Shown: one piece after another, positions 33,671 through 42,283 of the stretch
How positions within the stretch are numbered: the stretch's first letter is position 1
How the letters are laid out: every line of letters starts with the position of its first letter
DNA from: Pelomonas sp937871895
GTDB taxonomy: Bacteria > Pseudomonadota > Gammaproteobacteria > Burkholderiales > Burkholderiaceae_C
DNA length: 64,000 nt
Reading direction: 5' to 3' (one strand)
Assembly: GCF_046348265.1 (NCBI RefSeq)
Contig: NZ_JAXMEO010000005.1
The notes under the pieces: generated by a model
Databases searched by the model: none
Told to the model about the DNA's origin: nothing
The model's input: only the letters and a program-made list of their open reading frames with translations
Position numbers and translations under genes: made by a program

Positions 33671-34680
33671 TCATGTGGTCTGCGTCACCTTCGCAAGGTG
33701 GGGCGGCGCATCCGGGTTGCGCCCGCGCGCCCGTGCCAGGGCTTCGACCATTGGGTAGAAGCTCTGCACCAGGGCGATGGGGTCGAGGTCTTCATGCGCG
33801 GTGGGCGCGAGGGGCAGCTCGGCGCCGGGCGTGCCCACCGGGGCGGCGAGCAGCACGCGGGCGCCCCGGCCGCGCATCTCGTCGGCGAGCTGCAGCAGGC
33901 CCGCCTGGGCCGGGCCGCGCGGCGCAAAGACGAGCAGCGGGTAGCCGTTCTCGACCAAGGCCATGGGCCCGTGCTTGACCTCGGCGCCCGAGAAGGCTTC
34001 AGCCTGGATGCCGCAGGTCTCCTTGAACTTGAGGGCCGCTTCCATCGCCACCGCGAGGCCGAGGCCCCGGCCGATGACGAACAGGCGGTCCACGTCCTGC
34101 AGCACCGGAATCGCCGCGCTCCAGTCGAGCCGGCTCGCCGTGCGCAGCGCCTCGGGCAGGGCGCGCAGCGCCAGCTCAAAGCCCGGCTCGGCCTGCCAGG
34201 CCGCGACGAGGCGCGCGCCGGCCACCAGCTGCGCGATATAGCTCTTGGTCGCGGCCACGCTGCGCTCGGCGCCGGCATGCAGCGGCAGCACATGCTCGGC
34301 GGCTTCGGCCAGCGGCGAGTCGGCCACGTTGACGACAGCGACGGTGCGCGCGCCGCTGCTGCGCAGCTGCTGCGTCGGCAGGATCAGGTCGGGCTGCGGC
34401 CCGATTGCGAGAAGGCAATCGAGGTGAGGCCACGAGTGTCGAGCTGGCTCTGATACAGCGTCAGCAGCGACATCGGCAGCGAGGTGACGAGGCGGCCCAA
34501 GCGCGCCATCGCGAGGTAGGCGAAGTAGTGCGCCGCGTGGTCCGAGCTGCCGCGTGCGAGCGTGAGCACGCCGCGCGGGGGCTCGGCGCGCCAGGCATTG
34601 CCCAAGGCCTCGTAGCGGGCGCGGTCCTGCGACAGCAGGTGGTCGATGGCGTCTGGGGCACTGATTGCCTCCTCAAACAT
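33671..34680 (-). CDS. SIS-domain glucosamine-6-phosphate deaminase-like protein (NagB-II type), interrupted by one frameshift
   Basis: Start MFEEAISAPDAIDHLLSQD at 34680 (an in-frame ATG at 34695 is possible, right behind GAAGGAG). The first SIS domain has LARGSSDHAAHYFAYLAM and AFSQSG, then the frame breaks near 34390; the remainder resumes as DLILPTQQLRSSGARTVAVV, VAATKSYIAQLVAGARL, VIGRGLGLAVAMEAALKFKE and SGAEVKHGPMALVENG, typical of the GlmS isomerase domain. One extra G at 34390 restores about 336 residues. With nagA and GlcNAc kinase in the operon, deamination of GlcN-6-P to Fru-6-P is the likely role. It overlaps nagA by eight bases. Confidence 0.8.
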
Positions 34681-35791
34681 CAAGGTCAATCTCATCTCCT
34701 TCAACAACAACTCGTCGCACCTGCAGATCACCGTCGAGCAACACCAGGTCCGCCCAGGCGCCGGGCGCGATGCGGCCTCGGTCGGGCAGGCCCAGGAACT
34801 CGGCCGCCAGGGTCGAGACGCGGCGCGAGGCGTCTTCGAGCAGCAGGCCGATCTGCACCAGGTGGCGCAGCGCCTGGTCCATGGTCAGCGCGCTGCCGGC
34901 CAGGGTGCCGTCCGGCAGGCGCACGCCGCCCTGGCAGAGCCGCACCGGCTGGCCGCCAAGCTGGTACTCGCCCTCGGGCATGCCAGCGGCGGCGGTGGCG
35001 TCCGTCACGCAGAAGAGGCCGGGGATGGCGCGCAAGGCCGCACGCATGGCGCCGGGGTGCACATGCAGCAGGTCCGGGATCAGCTCGGCGTGCTGCGCAT
35101 GCGCCAACGCCGCGCCGACGAGGCCGGGCGCGCGGTGGTGCAGCGGCGTCATCGCGTTGAAGAGGTGGGTGAAGCCCGCAGCCCCCGCCGCCAGCGCTGC
35201 GCAGCCGCCGTCGTAGTCGGCATTGCTGTGCCCGATCTGCACGCGGATGCCGAGGTCGCGCAGCGGCCCGATCAAGGCCAGGTGGCCGGGCAGTTCGGGC
35301 GCCAGCGTCAGCACGCGGATGGGCGCGAGGGCGTGCAGGCGCTGCACCTCCGCGAGCGCGGCAGGCGCGATGTGGTCGGGCTGAGCGCCGAGGCGCTCGG
35401 GGTTGAGGTAAGGCCCTTCGAGGTGCACACCGAGTACGCGCGCCGCGCCCGGCCGGCGCTGCGCAATGGCCGGCGCAAAGGCATGCAGTGCGGCTTCGAT
35501 CTCGGCCATCGGCGCCGTCATCGTCGTGGCCAGCAGGGCCGTGGTGCCGTGGCGTGCATGCAGCCGCGTGAGCACGTCGAGTGCCTCGGCGCCCTCCATG
35601 CTGTCGCGACCCCCGCCGCCGTGGACGTGGGTGTCGATGAAGCCGGGCAAGCCGCGCAAACGGCCCTCGCTGCCGGCCTCGTGCGGCGCGATGGGCGTGG
35701 CCTGCAGCGCGGCGATGCGGCCGTCCTGCACTTGCAGGAGCCCGCGCTGCCAGCCCTGGGGCGTCAGCCAGTCGGCTTCCCAACCTGTCAT
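34673..35791 (-). CDS. nagA: N-acetylglucosamine-6-phosphate deacetylase
   Basis: A 372-residue amidohydrolase that converts GlcNAc-6-phosphate to GlcN-6-phosphate plus acetate. Metal and catalytic residues are visible in PGFIDTHVHGGGGRDSM, VHLEGPYLNPE, IGHSNADYDGG, THLFNAMTPLHHRAPGL and the catalytic Asp in CVTDATAAAG. It overlaps the regulator gene upstream (ATGA) and the SIS gene downstream by eight bases, so its product is made in step with the deaminase-like protein. Confidence 0.95.
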   Translation of the reverse strand: MTGWEADWLTPQGWQRGLLQVQDGRIAALQATPIAPHEAGSEGRLRGLPGFIDTHVHGGGGRDSMEGAEALDVLTRLHARHGTTALLATTMTAPMAEIEAALHAFAPAIAQRRPGAARVLGVHLEGPYLNPERLGAQPDHIAPAALAEVQRLHALAPIRVLTLAPELPGHLALIGPLRDLGIRVQIGHSNADYDGGCAALAAGAAGFTHLFNAMTPLHHRAPGLVGAALAHAQHAELIPDLLHVHPGAMRAALRAIPGLFCVTDATAAAGMPEGEYQLGGQPVRLCQGGVRLPDGTLAGSALTMDQALRHLVQIGLLLEDASRRVSTLAAEFLGLPDRGRIAPGAWADLVLLDGDLQVRRVVVEGDEIDLDV

Positions 35792-36513
35792 TGACGCCTC
35801 ATTTCGGCGACGAAGTCGTAGTAGTCGCTGCGGCAGTAGGAGTGCGTCAGCTCGACGGCTTGGCCAGCAGGGTCGTAGCCCACGCGGGTGATGAAGAGCA
35901 CGGCCGCGCCCACCGGCACTTCCAGCAAACCGGCCAGCTTGGCGTCGGCATTGAGGGCGCGGATGTGCTGCAGCGCGCGCACCGGGGCGCGGTCGCCGAG
36001 GTGGCTGTAGAGCGAGGCCTCGACGGCCTGCGGGTCCGCCAACACGGACTGCGGCAGCACGCTGACCTCATAGGCCATCACCACCTGGTCCGCGAGGCGC
36101 AGGCGTTCCAGCCGCGCGACCTGCTCGCCGGCCTTGAGTTCGAGCGAGAGCTGCTCGTCCGGCGCCGCCAGCGCAAAGCCGCGCGCCAGCCAGCGCGAGC
36201 TGGGCACAAAGCCGCGCTGGTGCAGCTCCTCCGAGAAGCTGGAGAGGCGCGACAGCGGCTGCTCCAGCTTGGGCGCGATGTAGTTGCCCGAGCCGCGCTT
36301 GCGGTGGATGAGCCCTTGCTCGACGAGGCGGTCAATCGCCTTGCGCGTGGTGACGCGCGAAAGGTTGAGCTGCTCGGCCAGCACGCGCTCCGAGGGCAGG
36401 GCTTCGTCGGCCTTGAAGCGGCCGTCCTGGATGGCCTGTTGCAGCGCTTGCGCAAGCTGCACGTAGAGCGGCGACGCGGCAGCGGGGTCGGGGTGGAAGT
36501 CGAGGAGGTCCAT
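35788..36513 (-). CDS. GntR/UTRA-family regulator of GlcNAc catabolism (NagR-like)
   Basis: A 241-residue HutC/NagR-type repressor. The N-terminal winged helix has LYVQLAQALQQAIQDGRF and SERVLAEQLNLSRVTTRKAI; the UTRA effector domain (about 95-235) has EELHQRGFVPSSRW, YEVSVLPQSVL and ELTHSYCRSDYYDFVAEM, the usual sugar-phosphate pocket pattern. The family binds GlcN-6-P or GlcNAc-6-P. The start at 36513 is close behind the kinase stop and the stop overlaps nagA (ATGA). Likely operators lie upstream of the kinase gene at 37462-37511. Confidence 0.87.
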   Translation of the reverse strand: MDLLDFHPDPAAASPLYVQLAQALQQAIQDGRFKADEALPSERVLAEQLNLSRVTTRKAIDRLVEQGLIHRKRGSGNYIAPKLEQPLSRLSSFSEELHQRGFVPSSRWLARGFALAAPDEQLSLELKAGEQVARLERLRLADQVVMAYEVSVLPQSVLADPQAVEASLYSHLGDRAPVRALQHIRALNADAKLAGLLEVPVGAAVLFITRVGYDPAGQAVELTHSYCRSDYYDFVAEMRRQ

Positions 36514-36520
36514 GGTCGGA

Positions 36521-37459
36521 TCAGTGTTCGTTTTGACGCGCCAGCCACAAGGCGCCGTCCATCGCATCGCCCTGCGGAGCGACGAGGCGGGCGCGGGTGG
36601 CGGGGGCGAGGCGGTCTTGCAGGCGCTCGGCAATGCTGCCGCCGAGCGCGAGCGGGACGGGCGGGAGGGCGCGGGCCAGGTCGTCCAGCGCACGGGCGGC
36701 GGCGGCGAGCAGCTGCTCGGCGGTGGCATCCATGGCCGCGTGCTCAAAGACCAGCGGCGCGAGCGTGGCGAGTTCAGCCTGGCCGGCCGCGAGGCTCCAG
36801 GCCAGCAGGCTGTCGCGCGTGGTGCCGCAGGTGGCGAGCACCGCGGCCGCGAGCGGGCCGGTGGGCACGCGGCCGTCCAGCGCCGCATGGCCGTGGCGCA
36901 GGGCCTCGCGGCCGAGCCAGGCGCCGCCGCCGTCGTCGCCCAGCTGCCAGCCCCAACCGCCCGCCTGGTGGCGCTGGCCCTGCGCGTCGATGGCCTCGGC
37001 CACCGAGCCGGTGCCGGCGATCAGGAAGCCGCCGGGTTGGCCGCCATGCGCGCCGAGCACAGCGGCAAGGCCGTCCGAGGTCAGCGTGGCAGCGGCAACT
37101 AGAGGGCAGCTGGCGACAAAGTCCGCCAACGGCCCCGCGCGGCCGGTGCCCGAGAGCCCGAGGCCGAGCGCGCAATCTGCGAGCTGGAAGCCCGGCACGC
37201 CTTGCGCCGCAGCCTCGACCGCTGCCAGCACATGCCGCCAAGCCTGCGCTGCGCCCTGGCCCAGGGCCGAGGCGCCGGCCTCGCCCTCGCCGAGCACGCG
37301 GCCGTCGGCGTCCGTCAGCCGCGCCCGGGTGCGCGTGCCGCCGCCATCGACCCCGGCCCACCAGCATGGGCGAGCAGGCGACCGAGCGCCCCCGGCGGGC
37401 ACAAGGGCCCACCAGGCGCTGGGGTCGAGGCCGAGTGGCAGGTGAGAAGGTGCTTGCAT
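36521..37459 (-). CDS. BadF/BadG-type N-acetylglucosamine kinase
   Basis: A 312-residue ASKHA-fold kinase, first gene of the operon. Phosphate-1 motif GVDGGGTRTRARL near residue 34, GLGLSGTGRAG, the adenosine motif GFLIAGTGSVAEAI and WGWQLGDDGGGAWLG are as in eukaryotic-type GlcNAc kinases. It phosphorylates GlcNAc for NagA. The ATG at 37459 was chosen (MQAPSHLPLGLDPS); an upstream in-frame start at 37495 would run through the operator region. Confidence 0.88.
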   Translation of the reverse strand: MQAPSHLPLGLDPSAWWALVPAGGARSPARPCWWAGVDGGGTRTRARLTDADGRVLGEGEAGASALGQGAAQAWRHVLAAVEAAAQGVPGFQLADCALGLGLSGTGRAGPLADFVASCPLVAAATLTSDGLAAVLGAHGGQPGGFLIAGTGSVAEAIDAQGQRHQAGGWGWQLGDDGGGAWLGREALRHGHAALDGRVPTGPLAAAVLATCGTTRDSLLAWSLAAGQAELATLAPLVFEHAAMDATAEQLLAAAARALDDLARALPPVPLALGGSIAERLQDRLAPATRARLVAPQGDAMDGALWLARQNEH

Positions 37460-37461
37460 CG

Positions 37462-37511
37462 ATACCACTTTAATACCAACCAGCTTGTTGGTCAATTGGT
37501 TTCATACTGGT
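37462..37511 (-). promoter_or_regulatory. probable GntR-regulator operator region before the GlcNAc operon
   Basis: On the plus strand ATACCA occurs at 37462-37467 and 37473-37478 (TGGTAT on the transcribed minus strand), 11 bases apart, and ACCAAC (37475-37480) is inverted as GTTGGT (37487-37492). TGGTAT-type boxes are common targets of NagR/DasR-like GntR repressors. A further ATACCA lies at 37608-37613, on the side of the divergent TPR gene. AT-rich composition fits a promoter. Confidence 0.5.
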
Positions 37512-37645
37512 CTCCTCCTGGAAAAGCGGCGTTCGGCCCCCGTGAAAACCCGGCTTCCTGGGAAACGAGGCGGCCGGAGAGGCCGGTAAGGGGTGGCTTG
37601 GGCAAGAATACCAGTCACAGACCAAAGCCACGTCCCGCCAAACCC

Positions 37646-38623
37646 GTGCTCATCCTCCAGCCCCTACCCTGCCCGGACGCCCAGGCCCTCTTTGAGCGCC
37701 TGGCCCGCGTGGCCCACCGCCACCCGTTGGTGGCCGAGCGTGCCTGGCAGCGGCTCTCGGCCGCCGCCCGCGCGCGGGGCGAGGTGGCGCTGGCCGTGGA
37801 CGCGCTGGTCCAGTGCTTTGCGCTGCTGGAGCCGCGCGGCCGGGGCGCCGAGCTGACCACCGCACTGCGCGCCGCGCTGATGGACGCCGCCGCCCTGCCG
37901 CTGCAGGCCGCGCGCGTGCACGAGGCCCTGGGCCGCATCGCCTACCAGCAGGCCGAGTACCAACAGGCCGGCCTGCACTGGCGTGAGGCTCTGCGCGGTG
38001 CCGAGAGCCGCGGCAATGCCCAACTGCGCGTGGCCGCTGAGATCGGCCTCGCCCAGATCCATTACGCCCATGGCGACTGGGCCGCCGGCCTGCACGCCCA
38101 CGAGTCCGCCGCGCGCCATGCCGACGCGGGCGACAGCTATCTCCAGGCCAAGCTCGCGCTCAACCTCGGCGTGGGCCACTTCGAGCTGGCTGACCTGCCC
38201 GCCGCCGAGCGCCAGTTCAGCCATGGCCTCGCCGCCGCCCGGCGCGGCGCGCACCGCGAGTTCGAGGCCGAGGCCCACTGGCACCTGGCCCAGACGGCGC
38301 TGGCTCGCAAAGACCTCTCCTTTGCCGTGGCTGATTGCCGCCTGGTGCTGGGCCTGGCAGCCCGCCACGGCTACCCGTGGTTGGAAGCGGCAGCCAGCCG
38401 CACCTGGACCGAGATCGCGCTGGCCCGCGGCGACACCCAGTCCGCCATCCGCAGCACCCGCCACGCCCTCGCCCTGGCCCAACGCATCCAGGCGCGGGCG
38501 CAGGCCAGCCAGGCGCACCGGCAACTGGCGCAGTTGCTGGAGCAAGAGGGCGACCTCGCCGGCGCGTTGGCCCACCTGTGGCAGCACGTGGCGCTGCAGG
38601 GCGAGCTGGCGAGGTTGGGGTGA
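37646..38623 (+). CDS. TPR-repeat protein, cytoplasmic
   Basis: A 325-residue helical protein starting at GTG 37646 (VLILQPLPCPDAQALFERLA) with about six tetratricopeptide-like repeats (ARVHEALGRIAYQQAEYQQA, AQIHYAHGDWAAGLHAH, AKLALNLGVGHFELADL). There is no signal peptide, membrane segment or catalytic domain; similar TPR arrays occur alone or before diguanylate cyclases and LuxR-type ATPases. It is divergent from the GlcNAc operon and separated by 90 bases from the defence-like pair. Function unknown. Confidence 0.7.
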   Translation: MLILQPLPCPDAQALFERLARVAHRHPLVAERAWQRLSAAARARGEVALAVDALVQCFALLEPRGRGAELTTALRAALMDAAALPLQAARVHEALGRIAYQQAEYQQAGLHWREALRGAESRGNAQLRVAAEIGLAQIHYAHGDWAAGLHAHESAARHADAGDSYLQAKLALNLGVGHFELADLPAAERQFSHGLAAARRGAHREFEAEAHWHLAQTALARKDLSFAVADCRLVLGLAARHGYPWLEAAASRTWTEIALARGDTQSAIRSTRHALALAQRIQARAQASQAHRQLAQLLEQEGDLAGALAHLWQHVALQGELARLG

Positions 38624-38654
38624 GTGGGCGCAAAGCGCCTGAATATTCTCAGTA

Positions 38655-38674
38655 ATCAACATAATTTTGTTGAT
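38655..38674. promoter_or_regulatory. AT-rich inverted repeat before the ATPase-RloB pair
   Basis: ATCAACA (38655-38661), TAATTT, TGTTGAT (38668-38674): a perfect 7-bp inverted repeat in the only strongly AT-rich stretch nearby, 40 bases upstream of the ATPase start. Suitable as an operator or promoter of the defence-like pair. Confidence 0.45.
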
Positions 38675-38713
38675 GTTGGCGAATAAACTCGTGGCCTTAG
38701 CTCGCCTTTCGCC

Positions 38714-39902
38714 ATGCTGCATCGCTACGCCTTCGAGAACTTCCAGAGCTTTCGGGACCGCACCGAGCTGTCGTTTCGCCTGAACGGCAAGGTGCCGCGC
38801 ATCCCGTGGGAGGCGCGGCGGGGCGAAGAGCGCTACAGCTTGCTGTGTGCTGTCATGGGTGCCAATGGCTCGGGCAAGACAGCGCTGCTCAAGCCACTGG
38901 TGTTTGCGGCATGGTTCGTCCGGGCTTCCTTTCAGCAACCGGCCGACGCGCCCATCCCCGCCTTGCCGCACTTCGCGGCGCCAGGCGAGCCCACCACGGT
39001 TGAGTTTGAAGCGGACGACGACCAAGGCCGCGTCTGGCGCTATGTGTTGCGGCTGACGCCCCAGCGTGTCCTGCATGAGGCGCTCTACCTCAAGCGCACC
39101 AGTCAGTTCAGCTACGTCTTCGTGCGTGATTGGCTCGGTGGCGAAGAGGGCTACGGTCAAGCAGCAGGACTTTGGCCTGGCGCCGTCTGAGGCGCGCAAG
39201 GTGCGCGCCAATGCATCCTTGATCTCCACCGCGGCCCAGTACGGTGTGGAGTTGGCGCAGTACTTGACTCGCATCAATCTGCAAACCAATGTCGTTGCCA
39301 CAGGCCGCTTGGGTTTCCGCGCGGAGAACGACCTGCCCACCGCTGCACGCCACTTCTCCTTGCATGCTGCGCAGGCGGCCGAGATGTCGCGCCTGCTCCA
39401 GGCCTGGGACCTCGGCCTCAGCGACGTGGAGCTGCGCGAACTTACGCATTCGCAGGCCGACGGCAGCCAATCCAAGTTCTGGTTCCCCTTCGGTGTTCAC
39501 CGCGATGGCGATGGCCAGACGCACCCCCTCGCCTTCACCGAGGAGTCGAGCGGCACGCAGTCTGCCTTTGTGTTGCTGTCGCGCCTGTTGCCGGTGTTGG
39601 CTGAAGGTGGTCTGGCGGTCATTGATGAGTTCGAGGCCGATCTCCACCCGCACATGCTGGAGCCCGTGCTCGACCTGTTTGCTCACCCTGAAACCAACCC
39701 ACACCAAGCCCAACTGCTCTTCACCTGCCATGCCGCCGAGGTGCTGAACCTGCTGCACAAATCGCAGGTGATGCTGGTGGAGAAGGACGCGCGCTGCCAG
39801 AGCACGGCTTGGCGCATGGACAGCGTGGCCGGCATCCGGACCGACGACAACTTCTACGCCAAGTACATGGCCGGTGCCTATGGTGCCGTGCCTCAGCTTT
39901 GA
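38714..39902 (+). CDS. AAA/ABC-type ATPase of an AbiL/RloAB-like defence pair, one frameshift
   Basis: The N-terminal part, MLHRYAFENFQSFRDRTELS, has Walker A GANGSGKTALLK near residue 53; the frame breaks between 39148 and 39156, and the rest resumes as TVKQQDFGLAPSEARKVRAN with ESSGTQSAFVLLSRLLPVL (signature-like) and Walker B GLAVIDEFEADLHPHMLEPV, plus LLFTCHAAEVLN. Removing one G joins both into about 395 residues of the AAA_15/AAA_21 class typical of RloA, AbiLi and related phage-defence ATPases. The stop overlaps the next start (TGATG). It would work as ATP sensor for the RloB partner. Confidence 0.78.
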
Positions 39903-40427
39903 TGGCGCCTCGGCGTGGCCCGCCGCCGCGTAGCGTGCGGCGCACTGCGCTGATCGTGGGCGAAGGGCTGGCCGAAGAGGTCTTTCTCTCGCACCTCAAG
40001 CACCTCGTGGCGCAGCGGGGTCAGCAGTCGATCGCGGTGAAGAGCGCCAAAGGAAAGGGAGGGCGCCATGTGCTCGATGTGGCGCTGCGTCAGTGGCGCG
40101 TTGCTGACTACGACCGGGTTGCCGTACTCCTGGATACCGACACCGACTGGGACGACGCGCAGCGAGCCCGCGCTCGCAAGGCCAAGGTCGAGGTGTTCGA
40201 GTCAAGTCCGTGTTTGGAGGCAATGCTGCTGTCGATCTTGAAGCGTCCGGTGCCCGCCGCGACCAAGGACTGCAAACGGGATTTCGAAGCCGCAGGGCGG
40301 CCCAGCGCACCAGCCTCGCGTGTACGCGGAACACTTTGCGTTGGACGCGGTCGAGGCGGCGAGCGTGCCGATGCTCGCGCGTTTGCTGACTTGGCTGCGC
40401 GGCGAGGCACGGCTCCCTCTCGGGTGA
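39902..40427 (+). CDS. RloB/TOPRIM-like effector of the defence pair, one frameshift
   Basis: Starts in TGATG coupling with the ATPase. MAPRRGPPPRSVRRTALIVG is followed by the TOPRIM-like Glu (VGEGLAEEVFLSHL), LLDTDTDWDDAQRARAR (acidic cluster), and FESSPCLEAMLLSIL, the counterpart of the SNPCFE motif of RloB. The frame breaks at the GGG at 40295-40297; removing one G gives GGPAHQPRVYAEHFALDAVE and ends LTWLRGEARLPLG at TGA 40425-40427, about 174 residues. RloB-type proteins pair with AAA ATPases in AbiL-like abortive infection systems and probably cut nucleic acid. Confidence 0.72.
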
Positions 40428-40486
40428 GCCTCGTCAGCCCTGGTGCCACGCCAAACGCTGATTGCAGCGAGCTATCCTGACCCACC

Positions 40487-41710
40487 ATGTCTCAGCCCAC
40501 CCCAACCCCCGCCCCTCACCCCGCCGTCTGGGCCGTGCTGATGCTGCCCTTCGGGGCGCTGACGGGCTTCGTCAGCGTGGGGCTCACCTTCATGGCCACC
40601 AAGCACGGGCTGTCCATCACCGATGGCGCCTTGCTCAACGGCGCCAACGTGCTGTCGCAGTGGCTCAAGTGGCTGTGGGCGCCGGTGGTGGACGTGACGC
40701 TCACGCCGCGCCGCTGGCACCTGATCGCCACGGTCAGCACCGGGCTCGGCGTGCTGGCCATGTCCTTGATCCCGCTGGGGCCGGCCACCTTGGGTTTGCT
40801 GCTCGCGGTGATCGCCTTCACCAGCCTCGTCAACAGCCTGGTGGGCATGGCCGTGGAGGCCAGCGTGGCCGCCACGGTGGCACCTGAGCAGGTGGGCCGC
40901 GCCAGTGCCTGGCTGCAGGCCGGCAACCTGGGCGGCGCGGGCTTTGGCGGCGGCCTGGGGCTGATGCTGCTGGAGATGTTGCCCGCGCACTGGATGGCGG
41001 GCGCCGTGATGGCCGTCGTGATGGTGGCCTGCTGCGCGGCGCTGCACTGGGTGCCAGCCATCAGCCGCCACGGCGCACCGGCCGCGCACGAAGGCGCCTG
41101 GGCCCATGTGCGCTGGGTCGTGGCCGACCTGTGGGCCACGCTGCGCTCGCGCGGTGGGGCCTTGGCCGCGCTGCTCTTCATGCTGCCCGTGGGCACCGGC
41201 GCCGCGGCCAGCGTGCTGACCCAAGCAGCCGTGGCCGCGCACTGGGGCGCTGGGGCCAAGGAGGTGGCCCTGCTGCAGGGCACGCTGGCCGGCGTGATCA
41301 CGGCGGGCGGCTGCTTCCTGGGCGGCTGGTGGTGCCAACGCCAGCACCCGCGCGCCGTCTACATGGTGATCAGCCTCGCGCTCGCGGCCGTGGCCTCGGG
41401 CATGGCGCTGGCGCCGGCCACGGTGACGACCTTTGTCGTCGCCTCTTGCGTCTACAACCTCGGCGTCGGCATCGCCTACGCCGGCTTCACCGCCGTCACG
41501 CTCGACGCCATCGGCCGCGGCGCCGGGGCCACCAAGTACAGCATGCTGGCCTCGATCTCCAACTTTCCGATCTGGTGGCTCGGCCTGCTGCTCGGCTGGG
41601 TGGCCGACGAGCAGGGCGCTGCGGCGATGCTGCACACCGAGGCCTTGCTGGGCGTGCTGGGCGTGGCGATCTTTGCGTTGGCGGCGGCGCGGTGGCGGGT
41701 GAGGGGGTGA
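40487..41710 (+). CDS. MFS permease, AmpG-like
   Basis: A 407-residue twelve-helix permease: AVWAVLMLPFGALTGFVSVG in helix 1, SQWLKWLWAPVVDVTLTPRR between helices 2 and 3 (AmpG-type WLKW-P-DV), and FTAVTLDAIGRGAGATKYSM late. AmpG relatives carry anhydro-muropeptides or oligosaccharides; the substrate is not fixed by sequence. It starts 59 bases after the RloB-like gene and is probably transcribed separately. Confidence 0.82.
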   Translation: MSQPTPTPAPHPAVWAVLMLPFGALTGFVSVGLTFMATKHGLSITDGALLNGANVLSQWLKWLWAPVVDVTLTPRRWHLIATVSTGLGVLAMSLIPLGPATLGLLLAVIAFTSLVNSLVGMAVEASVAATVAPEQVGRASAWLQAGNLGGAGFGGGLGLMLLEMLPAHWMAGAVMAVVMVACCAALHWVPAISRHGAPAAHEGAWAHVRWVVADLWATLRSRGGALAALLFMLPVGTGAAASVLTQAAVAAHWGAGAKEVALLQGTLAGVITAGGCFLGGWWCQRQHPRAVYMVISLALAAVASGMALAPATVTTFVVASCVYNLGVGIAYAGFTAVTLDAIGRGAGATKYSMLASISNFPIWWLGLLLGWVADEQGAAAMLHTEALLGVLGVAIFALAAARWRVRG

Positions 41711-41833
41711 ACTTGCCGGGCGGCGGAATCGCCGTGGTCGTGCGGACCTTGAGTACGGGTGCCCGGGTGTTGGTCGCCGGCTGTCGCCGCCAGCGAAGGG
41801 GCAGGCCCCGCCCGTGAGCCGCAGCGCAGCGGA

Positions 41834-42181
41834 CTACGGCATGGCGGCCCCGATGGCCTGCCGCAGCGGAATGCCCTCAGGCGAGAAGGCGTCGAGGCAA
41901 TGGACGTTGATACCGAGGTTGTCGGGCGTGATTCGCTTGCGGTGGAACGGATAGATGCCGCAGACCTTGCAGAAGTAGTGCCGAGCGGTCTTGGTGTGGA
42001 ACTGGTACTCGGTGAGCGACTCTTGGCCAGCCAACAACTTGAACTGGCTCTCGTGCACCTTGACCATGAGCGCGTTCTTGCGCTTGCAAATGGAGCAGTC
42101 GCACATGGTCAGTTCGGGGAAGTCGGTCTCAATCTCGAAGCGCACAGCGCCGCAGTGGCAGGAGCCTTGGTACTTCTGCAT
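41834..42181 (-). CDS. GFA-family (CENP-V/GFA) zinc-binding protein
   Basis: A 115-residue protein: MQKYQGSCHCGAVRFEIETD, CDCSICKRKNALMVKVHE and YFCKVCGIYPFHRKR give the three Cys pairs of the GFA zinc-binding fold. Some relatives were called glutathione-dependent formaldehyde-activating enzymes, but activity is unproved for most. The start at 42181 fits the fold; upstream residues in frame are unrelated. It is a single-gene unit. Confidence 0.88.
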   Translation of the reverse strand: MQKYQGSCHCGAVRFEIETDFPELTMCDCSICKRKNALMVKVHESQFKLLAGQESLTEYQFHTKTARHYFCKVCGIYPFHRKRITPDNLGINVHCLDAFSPEGIPLRQAIGAAMP

Positions 42182-42283
42182 TGGGCGGGGACCCACTAGC
42201 GACTCCTTGAACACAGCAGATCGTGCGTTCAGCCTGCTACGACCATCACACGCGGGCATTGCGGCAAGGCCTAGCGTCGGCGC

